Source: Citrobacter braakii
GTDB taxonomy: Bacteria > Pseudomonadota > Gammaproteobacteria > Enterobacterales > Enterobacteriaceae
Assembly: GCF_002075345.1 (NCBI RefSeq)
Contig: NZ_NAEW01000001.1
Span: 62,001-126,000 of the forward strand
Direction: 5' to 3'
Length of the DNA stretch: 64,000 nucleotides
Below are positions 46,301 to 53,507 of the stretch, piece by piece; the first letter of the stretch is position 1, and each line of letters starts with the position of its first letter. The notes beneath the pieces are model-generated. The model was given only the letters and a program-made list of their open reading frames with translations, did not search any database and had not been told where the DNA came from. Made by a program: the position numbers and the translations under genes.

Positions 46301-46618
46301 TTACATAATGGCCTGTATTCCATTCTTCTCAACGACAGTTAACAAACGCAGGGCCGGACCTCCCGGTTTTTTTACTCCACGCTCCCATGAAGATACCAGG
46401 TTTTTGCTGACATTGAGATAACGGGCAAAAACAGGTTGTGACAGATGCTCGCGCTCACGCAATGCCCTGATTTTTTCCGGCGTCATGGGAATGATGGGGG
46501 ACAGGCATGATTCATCAAACTGGCGCATGGTTTGCTTGTCCACTGCACCAATTTCATGTAGAGCCTCCATCGTTTCATGAATGGCTGCATATGCTTCGTT
46601 GCGGTATTTTTTACTCAT
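46301..46618 (-). CDS. HigA-type antitoxin without an intact toxin
   Basis: 105 residues from MSKKYRNEAYAAIHETMEAL at 46618. It has a C-terminal XRE helix-turn-helix (LREREHLSQPVFARYLNVSK, SSWERGVKKPGG). The layout matches HigA/NadS antitoxins that follow a RelE-fold toxin with a GQGKSGGYRT motif. That toxin survives here only as a frameshifted fragment directly upstream. It may now act as an orphan regulator. Confidence 0.78.
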   Translation of the reverse strand: MSKKYRNEAYAAIHETMEALHEIGAVDKQTMRQFDESCLSPIIPMTPEKIRALREREHLSQPVFARYLNVSKNLVSSWERGVKKPGGPALRLLTVVEKNGIQAIM

Positions 46619-46702
46619 CCGCAGTTTTGTACTGAACAATGGTTCTGTACCCACCAGATTTCCCTGCCCCTGACGGGCTACATGTCGTTTTATAGTAAAC
46701 AT
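46611..46702 (-). pseudogene. Remnant of a HigB/RelE-fold toxin gene
   Basis: The minus-strand frame begins MFTIKRHVARQGQG and then shifts by one base: the next frame reads KSGGYRTIVQYKTADE and stops just inside the HigA-type gene. Together they rebuild the K-R-x-V-A-R-x-G-Q-G-K-S-G-G-Y-R core of HigB toxins paired with this antitoxin family. Both N- and C-terminal parts are gone, so no toxin can be made. Confidence 0.7.
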
Positions 46703-46711
46703 TCAACGTCT

Positions 46712-46993
46712 CTACCTTTCGTCTGCTAACTCATAGACTTCGTTACCCGCTCTTTTTCCAATAACGATAACCAGTAACACCAGCTTGTCGTCTATAACGT
46801 CATAGACCAGTCTGTAGCCAGATGAACGGAGTTTTATTTTGTAGCGATTAGGACGTCCATGAAGCCTCGCTGAAGGGATATGTGGGTTTTCGAGACGTTC
46901 AGCCAGCTTCTTTTTAAACTGCTCACGAACCGGATGACCTAATTTATCCCATTCTTTTTTAGCACGGCGCTCAAATTTGAGTTCATAGGTCAT
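46712..46993 (-). CDS. StbE/RelE-family toxin
   Basis: 93 residues of the RelE/StbE type: LKFERRAKKEWDKLGHPVRE, then RLHGRPNRYKIKLRSSGYRL and YDVIDDKLVLLVIVIGKR. Toxins of this family cut mRNA at the ribosome. The gene overlaps its antitoxin by 11 bases. Key basic residues are present, so it looks active. Confidence 0.9.
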   Translation of the reverse strand: MTYELKFERRAKKEWDKLGHPVREQFKKKLAERLENPHIPSARLHGRPNRYKIKLRSSGYRLVYDVIDDKLVLLVIVIGKRAGNEVYELADER

Positions 46994-47234
46994 CGAGATT
47001 AACGCTCACAATGTCCGGATCTTTCATGCGTTCATCAGCAATAGCATTAAGCTCAGCATCTTCAGCAAGCTCAATATAGTAGGCGTAAAGTTCAGGGGGT
47101 ACACAGTAAAATGCGGGTTCGTTGCGGTTCAGAATTGCCACGGCGTTTCCTTCCCCGTCAGCTACGGTTCCCATAGGGTTACGCTTCAGGTCGGTTATGC
47201 TGGCTGCGATAGTGGTCAGTATCTGATAGGTCAT
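46983..47234 (-). CDS. StbD-type antitoxin
   Basis: 83 residues, a Phd/YefM-like antitoxin (ASITDLKRNPMGTVADGEGN, AVAILNRNEPAFYCVPPEL), after a perfect AAAGGAGG. It binds the StbE toxin and represses its own promoter in this family. A TATACAGTATA palindrome at 47257-47267 upstream is the likely operator. Confidence 0.9.
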   Translation of the reverse strand: MTYQILTTIAASITDLKRNPMGTVADGEGNAVAILNRNEPAFYCVPPELYAYYIELAEDAELNAIADERMKDPDIVSVNLDDL

Positions 47235-47256
47235 GATTACCTCCTTTCTTTCAAGG

Positions 47257-47267
47257 TATACAGTATA
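47257..47267. promoter_or_regulatory. Probable stbDE operator
   Basis: TATACAGTATA, palindromic apart from its centre, overlaps the probable -10 box (TATACT on the minus strand) 20-30 bases upstream of the antitoxin start. Confidence 0.5.
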
Positions 47268-47382
47268 GTCTTATCATAGGTGCTTTTAAAAGTCTTTTAT
47301 TAGTGTCTTTTATGTGTGACTTGACACTTACGAGATGCGGGTGGTTTTCTGAAACAGATATTATTAATTAAGGAAGAAAATC

Positions 47383-48183
47383 ATGAGAATAATATTGATT
47401 CCTTTGTTTCTGACCCTGACAGGGTGTGCTCAAAAAGTTTGGTATAATCCAGAAAAATCAACTCAGCAATTTTATGCTGATAATGCAAACTGTACCGCTA
47501 TGTCTCAAGGAGTGTCTTCAAATCAAATTCAACCATCATATGGTTATAATTCAGCCTTTGGTTCTGGTTTTGTTCAGGGATTTAATACAACCAATGCTAT
47601 TATGGCTGAAAATACAAAGAATCAAATTTATTCTGATTGTATGATGGGGAATGGATGGACATTAGTTGATAAAAAAAGAGTAAATAGCCCGGCTTCTGAA
47701 TATCAGGATAATCATGCATCTGAAATTAATTATACTCCTGAACCTAATAATAAAAAGGAGGATGAAAAGGAAACCTTAGCTAAAGCATTTAATTCAGTGC
47801 CTGAATTGTCATCCTGGCAGGAATCTTATCCTCAAAAATTTGAAACGGCAATAATCATGGACGATATCTTAAGGGATAACCCTTTTTGGGAGTATTCTCC
47901 ATTATCTGAGCGTTTTCATACCGCCAAGTTGATGACAGATGCAATCTATGGTGATGCCGCTAAGTTCAAAGAAATGTGCCTTATGGATAACGCGTTGAAA
48001 GGAACAAAAATAGAATATAAATATATTCTTGCGTCTATCAGGTCGTTTCATGACGATGTTCTGGGAAAGTATAATCAGATGTGTTTGGATGGTCATGATT
48101 CAGGTGGATCAAAGAGAGTGTATGAACAGATATATGCAGAGGCTAAGTTAATAAGTCAAGAGTTGAAAAACAAGCGCCATTAA
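47383..48183 (+). CDS. Lipoprotein with a phage-scaffold-like C-terminal module
   Basis: 266 residues, A+T-rich. The signal sequence ends with LTGC, a lipobox, so it should be a lipoprotein with Cys near residue 15. Residues about 20-90 form a Cys-containing secreted domain. Residues about 130-190 (PELSSWQESYPQKFETA, FWEYSPLSERFHTAKLM) align with the scaffold-like protein at 62978-63964 (PDLAEWQRSDPDKFAIA, AWKYKPLTERF): 25 of 59 positions match by eye. It lies in the cargo block and could alter the host surface or exclude other phages; that is inference. Confidence 0.7.
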   Translation: MRIILIPLFLTLTGCAQKVWYNPEKSTQQFYADNANCTAMSQGVSSNQIQPSYGYNSAFGSGFVQGFNTTNAIMAENTKNQIYSDCMMGNGWTLVDKKRVNSPASEYQDNHASEINYTPEPNNKKEDEKETLAKAFNSVPELSSWQESYPQKFETAIIMDDILRDNPFWEYSPLSERFHTAKLMTDAIYGDAAKFKEMCLMDNALKGTKIEYKYILASIRSFHDDVLGKYNQMCLDGHDSGGSKRVYEQIYAEAKLISQELKNKRH

Positions 48184-48194
48184 TGGCGCTTGTT
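48169..48194. terminator. Palindrome holding both stop codons of convergent genes
   Basis: A perfect 26-base palindrome (half-site AACAAGCGCCATT) with A residues before and CTTTTT after. It encodes the C-terminal NKRH of both convergent proteins and both TAA stops. It should act as a bidirectional terminator. Confidence 0.8.
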
Positions 48195-48509
48195 GCTTTT
48201 TAGAATGGGTTCCATGTCATATACTTTATTATCAATTATAGTTTTGATGGAATACCCTTTGCCCATATCTTTACTAAGAACTACTACCATAGGATAGTAA
48301 GCATATCCAAAATCAAGTGAACTACATCTTAGTACCATGTCATTTTCCAGTACTATAGGTTTTCTGTAGTCGCAACCATCGAAGTTACCGTCAATTTTGC
48401 TAACAGCAATTACTGTGTAACCGATTAAATTTTTGTAATCGTAAATATTTTCACCCATTGCGAAGGTATGAAATGATGCTAATAACAAAAGATATATTAT
48501 TTTTTTCAC
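48180..48509 (-). CDS. Secreted protein of unknown function (109 aa)
   Basis: 109 residues with a signal peptide (MKKIIYLLLLASFHTFAMG) and a small exported domain containing two cysteines (GCDYRK and LRCSSLD). It is convergent with the lipoprotein and overlaps it by 4 bases in the shared palindrome. A+T-rich cargo; function unknown. Confidence 0.7.
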   Translation of the reverse strand: MKKIIYLLLLASFHTFAMGENIYDYKNLIGYTVIAVSKIDGNFDGCDYRKPIVLENDMVLRCSSLDFGYAYYPMVVVLSKDMGKGYSIKTIIDNKVYDMEPILKSNKRH

Positions 48510-48554
48510 AATAAAATTCCTTTAAGCAGGCCATTAAAATGGCCTGAGTTAAAT

Positions 48555-48686
48555 CTAATAACAAGTTCCACCCTTATGATGTGAACCTGTACCGCCATGT
48601 GGGTGCGTACCTTTAGGGCAAGCAATTGCATTCACTGACATTGCCCCAAATGCCAGAATCAGGATCATCGCTGCGATTTTTTTCAT
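48555..48686 (-). CDS. Small secreted His-rich peptide (43 aa)
   Basis: 43 residues: signal peptide MKKIAAMILILAFGAMSVNA, then a 23-residue tail with CPKGTHPHGGTGSHHKGGTC, two cysteines and four histidines. AAGGTGA is correctly placed upstream. The tail could bind metal, but that is speculative. It probably forms one operon with the 109-residue gene, 45 bases downstream. Confidence 0.65.
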   Translation of the reverse strand: MKKIAAMILILAFGAMSVNAIACPKGTHPHGGTGSHHKGGTCY

Positions 48687-49033
48687 CAACATTCACCTTA
48701 GATTATTGCGGTAAAATTGCCGCAAAAATAGCCTATAGCCTTCAGCTCGACTTTTTCAATAGCAAGTTACTTTACAATACCAATGAAGCATGTATTATTC
48801 CCAGACGAGGCGTCGAAACCTCTTCTCAACGCGGCCAAAACCAACCCCGATAGTGTTGGATTTTTTATGCCTGTCATTCTGTGGGCGCATTACGCGAACA
48901 CACCCCGATTAATGTCGGGAGGGCGACGAATACAACACCCGAAAGGGAAATAAGTCCGCGGTCTCGTTGAGCCGTTTCGAACCTCCCGGCACCACTCCGA
49001 TAGTGGTACTTCGAAAAAATCAACGAGGTCATC

Positions 49034-49612
49034 ATGACTAGCCCTATCTCTACAGTTATCCCTGAGATAACCATTCACGACAACCGTCCTGTAACCACTT
49101 CAGTTTCAGTCGCAAATTTCTTTGGTAAACAGCATAAACACGTTCTGGAGAAAATTCGGAGCCTTGATTGTTCTCCTGCGTTTACGACGGCCAACTTTTC
49201 GACCGTCGCAATAACCACTCAAGCTGGCTTTGACGAACGCGAAACAGAAGCCTACGAAATGACCAAAGACGGCTTTGTCTTTCTGGTGATGGGCTTTACG
49301 GGAAAAAAAGCGGCTGCGTTTAAGGAAGCCTACATTGCGGAGTTTAACCGCATGGAGGAAGAGATCCGCCAGCAGAAAAATGACATGATTTTCGGTGACT
49401 CCCGCACGCTGGTTATCCACTTGGACGAGCACGGCAATATAAAATCCACGGAAAAGGTTCCGGATGACTCCGTGGTGTGTACCTTCCAGAGTTTCAAATT
49501 CTGGGTTGAACGTAACGGCTGGCTGGTGATCCGCCGTGATGACCTGACGGAGTTATTTAACGAAACTCTCAGGAAAATCGGGCTTCCGGCAACACTGACA
49601 AATCCGCAGTAG
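49034..49612 (+). CDS. Second Rha-family regulator
   Basis: 192 residues after CAACGAGGTCATC. The Rha domain spans about residues 10-105 (RPVTTSVSVANFFGKQHKHV, FVFLVMGFTGKKAAAFKEAY). It is a clear paralog of the Ash-Rha protein at 38611, with a similar C-terminus (FWVERNGWLVIRRDDLTELF). Rha proteins interfere with phage growth in some hosts. The 180-base leader upstream is rich in hairpins and holds CCTCCCGG, complementary to CCGGGAGG of the C4-like RNAs. Confidence 0.82.
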   Translation: MTSPISTVIPEITIHDNRPVTTSVSVANFFGKQHKHVLEKIRSLDCSPAFTTANFSTVAITTQAGFDERETEAYEMTKDGFVFLVMGFTGKKAAAFKEAYIAEFNRMEEEIRQQKNDMIFGDSRTLVIHLDEHGNIKSTEKVPDDSVVCTFQSFKFWVERNGWLVIRRDDLTELFNETLRKIGLPATLTNPQ

Positions 49613-49624
49613 TTAGCTTATAAT
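49595..49624 (+). promoter_or_regulatory. Possible promoter for the DUF1367-DUF1364-Q genes
   Basis: CTGACA, 18 bases, then a perfect TATAAT at 49619-49624, overlapping the end of the Rha gene. Confidence 0.4.
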
Positions 49625-49675
49625 CCCTGTGCCAGCCTGAACAACTGGCAACCTGTCGCGCCACCGGAGAACCCG

Positions 49676-50278
49676 ATGGCGCAATTACAACTGGTCAAGC
49701 ACACCTCATCCGGGGTACTGCTCCCGGCTACGCCGGAGAGTGGCGAATTTCTGCATTCCGTGAAAATTGGCGAGTGGATACACGCTGATTTTAAACGTGT
49801 ACGCAATTACGCCTTCCACAAACGTTTTTTCAAACTGCTACAGCTTGGCTTCGACTGCTGGACACCTGCTGGTGGCTCATTATCACCGGATGAACTTCAA
49901 CTGGTAAATCGCTTCGTCGGGTATCTCGTTGAGATGTCCGGTCAACGTTATGGCGAAGTATTATCCGCTGCTGCTGATGAGTTTCTGCTGATGGAAGGGC
50001 AGTTACGTACAAGGGACGTTGCATTGCTCAAGTCATTTGAACCTTATCGCGCCTGGGTGACTGTCCAGGCTGGTTACTATGATGAGGTTATCCTTCCTGA
50101 TAATACCCGCCGCAGAACTCCAAAATCTATTGCATTCGCCAGGATGGATAAAGATACGTTCCGGCAGTTGTATAAGGACGTCTTCAACGTCTTATGGAAT
50201 TTCATTCTGCGCCACAAATTCAGATCACAGCAGGAAGCAGAAAACGTGGCGATGCAGCTTCTGGAGTTTGCGGGATGA
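49676..50278 (+). CDS. DUF1367 phage protein
   Basis: 200 residues, a DUF1367 family protein (VLLPATPESGEFLHSVKIGE, FHKRFFKLLQLGFDCW). Such proteins occur in the nin-like region just before Q in lambdoid phages, where NinB-type recombination functions lie. The function itself is not established. It overlaps the next gene by 4 bases. Confidence 0.8.
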   Translation: MAQLQLVKHTSSGVLLPATPESGEFLHSVKIGEWIHADFKRVRNYAFHKRFFKLLQLGFDCWTPAGGSLSPDELQLVNRFVGYLVEMSGQRYGEVLSAAADEFLLMEGQLRTRDVALLKSFEPYRAWVTVQAGYYDEVILPDNTRRRTPKSIAFARMDKDTFRQLYKDVFNVLWNFILRHKFRSQQEAENVAMQLLEFAG

Positions 50279-50571
50279 AGACGATTTATCGCAGCAAAAA
50301 TTGGTTGGACGCAGTGGGACAGATAGAACAATACGTCTTGTGTGGCAGGTGGGGGACGCAGGTCGCCCATCGCAATGAATTAAAGGGCATGGGACTGAAA
50401 ACCGATGATTGCGCCACCGCTGCGCTTTGCCCGGAATGTCATTACGAAATTGACAACGGCTGCCACCTGGAAAAAGAAGAACGCAGGCGGCTAATGAATA
50501 AAGCGATAGTGCTTACAGTGATTGAGCTTGCCCGCCGTGGGCTGATAATTCCGGCGGTGATTAAGGGGTGA
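50275..50571 (+). CDS. DUF1364 (HNH-like) nuclease-domain protein
   Basis: 98 residues from [20 protein letters not shown]; the ATG overlaps the upstream stop. [20 protein letters not shown] and [12 protein letters not shown] give the His and Cys pattern of DUF1364/YbcO-type structure-specific nucleases. It sits in the nin-like region, where Holliday-junction resolvases are common. Confidence 0.75.
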   Translation: MKTIYRSKNWLDAVGQIEQYVLCGRWGTQVAHRNELKGMGLKTDDCATAALCPECHYEIDNGCHLEKEERRRLMNKAIVLTVIELARRGLIIPAVIKG

Positions 50572-50573
50572 TA

Positions 50574-50963
50574 ATGCGCGATATTCAGGAGGTTCTGGAA
50601 CGATGGGGCGCATGGGCCGCCAATAACCGTGAGGATGTTGTATGGTCATCAATTGCCGCTGGCTTTAAGGGGCTGATACCAAACAAAGTAAAATCCCGTC
50701 CACAATGCAGCGATGATGACGCGATGGTGATTAGCGGATGTATGGCGCGGCTGAAAAAAAACAGTGAAGACCAGCATGACTTACTGGTTGATTACTACGT
50801 ATTGGGAAAGACGTTCATAGCACTGGCCAGACAACATTCATGCTCGGATGGCACTATAGGTAAGCGATTACAGGGGGCCGAGGGTGTTGTCGAGGGTATG
50901 TTGATGGCACTGGACGTTAAGCTGGAAATGGACAGGTATGTACAAAGGGAGAACAGTTTATGA
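50574..50963 (+). CDS. Q: Late antiterminator Q
   Basis: 129 residues from [15 protein letters not shown]. It belongs to the phage antitermination Q family of the phi21/82 type, with [13 protein letters not shown] and a helix-turn-helix near [21 protein letters not shown] loads on RNA polymerase at the late promoter and lets it read through terminators into lysis and head genes. Late genes here start about 3-5 kb downstream. Confidence 0.85.
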   Translation: MRDIQEVLERWGAWAANNREDVVWSSIAAGFKGLIPNKVKSRPQCSDDDAMVISGCMARLKKNSEDQHDLLVDYYVLGKTFIALARQHSCSDGTIGKRLQGAEGVVEGMLMALDVKLEMDRYVQRENSL

Positions 50964-51117
50964 AGGTTTTTACGACATTGCTCACGGGCCTTTCGTGGCC
51001 TCTTTTGCGTTGATGGTTATTCACATATTGAACTGGATTCGGGATGCAAAAAACTGCATTCGGAAACGCTCATCAGGTGGAAGATCATTTAGCTATTTTC
51101 GAATTGTATTAGTGTGA
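50960..51117 (+). pseudogene. Frameshifted small membrane protein after Q
   Basis: The ATG overlaps the Q stop. The frame runs [16 protein letters not shown] and stops after 17 codons. One base earlier in frame, past a CTTTT run, it continues ALMVIHILNWIRDAKNCIRK for 36 codons. The joined product would be a one-helix membrane protein. A one-base indel in the T run is the simplest explanation. Confidence 0.45.
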
Positions 51118-51160
51118 TTACCAAGGGATACTGACGGTTTTCACTGGCAGCACTCAATCA

Positions 51161-51184
51161 AATCTGACAGTCGGCTTTGAGCGA
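51161..51184 (-). repeat. 24-base element after the membrane protein gene (copy 2)
   Basis: The inverted copy of the element at 46225-46248, with 21 of 24 positions equal. It lies 41 bases past the stop of the minus-strand gene at 51226, in that gene's orientation. Confidence 0.6.
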
Positions 51185-51225
51185 GAAACGGAAGTTGGCT
51201 ACCGAGAATTTGGTGATTCAGATCG

Positions 51226-52263
51226 TCATCGAACATTCTGTGATATCGCCGTCTTTAGATCACTAGTAAGCATCTCTGCCTGTTTTTCCAAAGCTTCTAA
51301 CATAAAATCTTTTTTATCTTGTACAGTAACTAGTAAATAGAATGGTTCACTATTTGTACAGGTCAAGCGTGATATTCTAAAGTCATCACGGTGAGGTATT
51401 AATGCACGATAATTTCCTTCAGCGATAAACATAAAGCGAGCTTTAGAATTTTCGCTGAGCCACATATACTTATTATTGCAAAAGAAAGTATCGCGCGTGT
51501 CATACTCCATGGCAAATCCGAATCCGAATTTAATGATGGAAAACGTCTGTATACTAAATGCAATATATGAAATATAACCAATAAAAAATAATGGAGCGAA
51601 AACTGACATTGAATAGCTAATGTCATCAGATGGTGTTGCTTTTACTTTTTTTATTTTTGGGGCTATGAATATTAAATAAGCAATGCAAATAAAGTAAATG
51701 GTATAATAGAATATAAAAATAAAAAGCAATGCTGAGACTGCCGTCATGAGTTTATTGATTGTGGTATCAAAAGGAATATCAAATATATTGGAGATTAGCG
51801 AGCGTGCAAGATAATATGAAATTAATGATACGATTAGCCATGAGTATTTAATTCCTATCTTTACTTTAGTGGCTATGTTTTTTTCTTTGTTATCGAACGA
51901 TTGTATGTGAGATGATATAGTGTATATCATACACAATGCCGTCATAAAAACTAATGCACTTGGAATGATGGTGTCGATATAATTAATGACTTTAAAGGAA
52001 ATACATGTTAATAAGAATAGCAATGCCGACAATAATGCCGCATCTTGCGTTTTTTTATAATTCTTTCGTAGGCGAACGGCCAGTTGATTGGATGACTTTT
52101 TATTCCAATAATTGTGTACAATTAGCCCACTGAGAATAATCATACCCAACCAAATAACAATGGGATATAGAGGCGCTCTCTGAGGCATGATGACGAGCAC
52201 TGCCATATAGAACAATAGAGAATGAGTGATGCCAAGGTTTAATGAAGAGCGTGTTTTTTTCAT
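51226..52263 (-). CDS. Multi-pass membrane protein of unknown function (prophage cargo)
   Basis: 345 residues, strongly A+T-rich, opposite in strand to the surrounding late genes. Seven or so hydrophobic helices fill residues 10-265 (examples: LLSALLFLLTCISFKVI, LMTAVSALLFIFIFYYTIYF). The C-terminal 80 residues are soluble and end with a helical, charged segment. Insertion between Q and the lysis genes is typical of moron genes expressed in the lysogen. I recognise no family. Superinfection exclusion is one possible role. Confidence 0.7.
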   Translation of the reverse strand: MKKTRSSLNLGITHSLLFYMAVLVIMPQRAPLYPIVIWLGMIILSGLIVHNYWNKKSSNQLAVRLRKNYKKTQDAALLSALLFLLTCISFKVINYIDTIIPSALVFMTALCMIYTISSHIQSFDNKEKNIATKVKIGIKYSWLIVSLISYYLARSLISNIFDIPFDTTINKLMTAVSALLFIFIFYYTIYFICIAYLIFIAPKIKKVKATPSDDISYSMSVFAPLFFIGYISYIAFSIQTFSIIKFGFGFAMEYDTRDTFFCNNKYMWLSENSKARFMFIAEGNYRALIPHRDDFRISRLTCTNSEPFYLLVTVQDKKDFMLEALEKQAEMLTSDLKTAISQNVR

Positions 52264-52346
52264 CGATGACCTTTTTAATAATTCGTTATTCTATTAGATG
52301 TTAAGTTTTTTATAACAGAAGCTAACGACATTAGGAAGGTGAGTTT

Positions 52347-52505
52347 ATGATTGAAGAAAAATTATCCACCTGTTTGAAATCTGTTGTGATTCACAGAATT
52401 TGGCCATTTGAAAGTACGATTGAAACTTCCGCTTTTGGCACAGACCTGCCTGTCAGATTAGATTTAGGTTTGTACCATAGCTGTGTCAGGTCAAGTCTGA
52501 GCTAA
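52347..52505 (+). CDS. Possible small protein (52 aa)
   Basis: 52 codons starting MIEEKLSTCLKSVVIHRIWP, six bases after GGAAGGTGA. It is divergent from the membrane protein and overlaps the end of the HTH gene by 4 bases. The binding site is the main support; no family is recognised. Confidence 0.35.
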   Translation: MIEEKLSTCLKSVVIHRIWPFESTIETSAFGTDLPVRLDLGLYHSCVRSSLS

Positions 52506-52780
52506 TACATTTGAATTAATGCCTTTCGGCAATCAGCGCATAGCCCTTCACCACATACACCCGTCGGCACATAAAACAGATCTATTCTCATCGAAGTAAA
52601 CAAACTGTAAACATACGGAGTCAGACGACTCATACTCATCACCTCCCAGCCGTCGCTGATATCGTTATACTCACGCTCACTTAGCCCCAGAGCCATAGCC
52701 AGCTTTGTTTTTTTGATACCCAGAAGCCGGGCCTCGCGCTCAAGTCGGGTTATTGCTGGCAGGTGATAATCATCTTGCAT
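52502..52780 (-). CDS. HTH-type protein, second of a paralogous pair
   Basis: 92 residues from MQDDYHLPAITRLEREARLL, after AAAGGAAATCGC. An XRE-like helix-turn-helix (LGIKKTKLAMALGLSEREYN) is followed by a domain ending DLFYVPTG and a Cys cluster (CGEGLCADC). It matches the upstream 132-residue protein in the order RL..E...LGI, LGL and DLFYV-TG, so the pair arose by duplication. A probable regulator. Confidence 0.65.
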   Translation of the reverse strand: MQDDYHLPAITRLEREARLLGIKKTKLAMALGLSEREYNDISDGWEVMSMSRLTPYVYSLFTSMRIDLFYVPTGVCGEGLCADCRKALIQMY

Positions 52781-52793
52781 GCGATTTCCTTTA

Positions 52794-53192
52794 TCAGTGA
52801 TGAGTTGAATGCTTCCCACCATTTGTAGCTTTCATCAGTTTTTCATATACAGGCTCCATCAGTTCGCGCATTTCCATCTGCTCATCAATGGGTAAATCAG
52901 CAATGGCATAACTAAAGGCACTCAACATTATTTCATAGTTTTCGCCATTGTTTTCACCTGTCAGTACGTAAAAGAGATCAAAGCCTGCGTTATCGAGAGC
53001 TGCCTGCACCTCACCAGACATTTCGTAAACTTTAAAGTCCGGCTTTTCATCAGCAACGACATAGTAAAAATATGAGTCCAGTCCTAGTATCTTCGCCATT
53101 TCGTCATCGCTGATACCCAGACGTTTCTTCTCCTTGAGGAGACGTTCTGTTGCGGTTAAATCCCAGTCACTCTTTGGTGTTTTTGCTGACAT
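52794..53192 (-). CDS. HTH-type protein, first of a paralogous pair
   Basis: 132 residues after CAAGGAACCTCC. A helix-turn-helix-like region (LGISDDEMAKILGLDSYFYY) is followed by FDLFYVLTGENNGENYE and an acidic helical C-terminus. It is 13 bases upstream of its paralog, in one operon. Three TACGTA motifs lie in the 130 bases upstream. Role unknown; small accessory regulators in this position can control late or antirepressor genes. Confidence 0.65.
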   Translation of the reverse strand: MSAKTPKSDWDLTATERLLKEKKRLGISDDEMAKILGLDSYFYYVVADEKPDFKVYEMSGEVQAALDNAGFDLFYVLTGENNGENYEIMLSAFSYAIADLPIDEQMEMRELMEPVYEKLMKATNGGKHSTHH

Positions 53193-53221
53193 GGAGGTTC
53201 CTTGTTTGGTTTTGGTGGGTA

Positions 53222-53324
53222 TACGTAAGGAACCTACGATCTGTAGGTGGCATTTTTCAACTGAAGATTACCTGAGGGGTGAATCTGGCTACAAAAAAAG
53301 TTTACGTACGTAAAATTATACGTA
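53222..53324. promoter_or_regulatory. TACGTA motif cluster upstream of the HTH pair
   Basis: TACGTA occurs at 53222, 53303 and 53319; the middle copy is inside the perfect 14-base palindrome TTTACGTACGTAAA (53301-53314). They are candidate operators of the HTH pair. The rest of the gap 53193-53507 shows no convincing gene. Confidence 0.4.
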
Positions 53325-53507
53325 TTCTGTTAAAAGTGGTCAGTTTGACACAACTCCATCATCAAAGCCTCGCCGTAACAGGTGGGGTTTTGTCGTTTCA
53401 GAGGGCCACAAAATCAAAGTGGGTCACTAAACGATGTTTTTGTTTTGCTTTTAATCTTCTGCCTGTTGTAAAACAAAAATATTTATAACCATACAAAGGG
53501 TGATGCC

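Noticed and set aside
48855..48950. 28-codon frame and hairpins upstream of the second Rha gene
   Set aside because: No binding site for the frame; the hairpins do not fit the C4 pattern, although CCTCCCGG there is complementary to C4 hairpin sequence.
53279..53488. 69-codon frame before the YmgB-like gene
   Set aside because: Odd composition and no binding site; it overlaps the TACGTA cluster.
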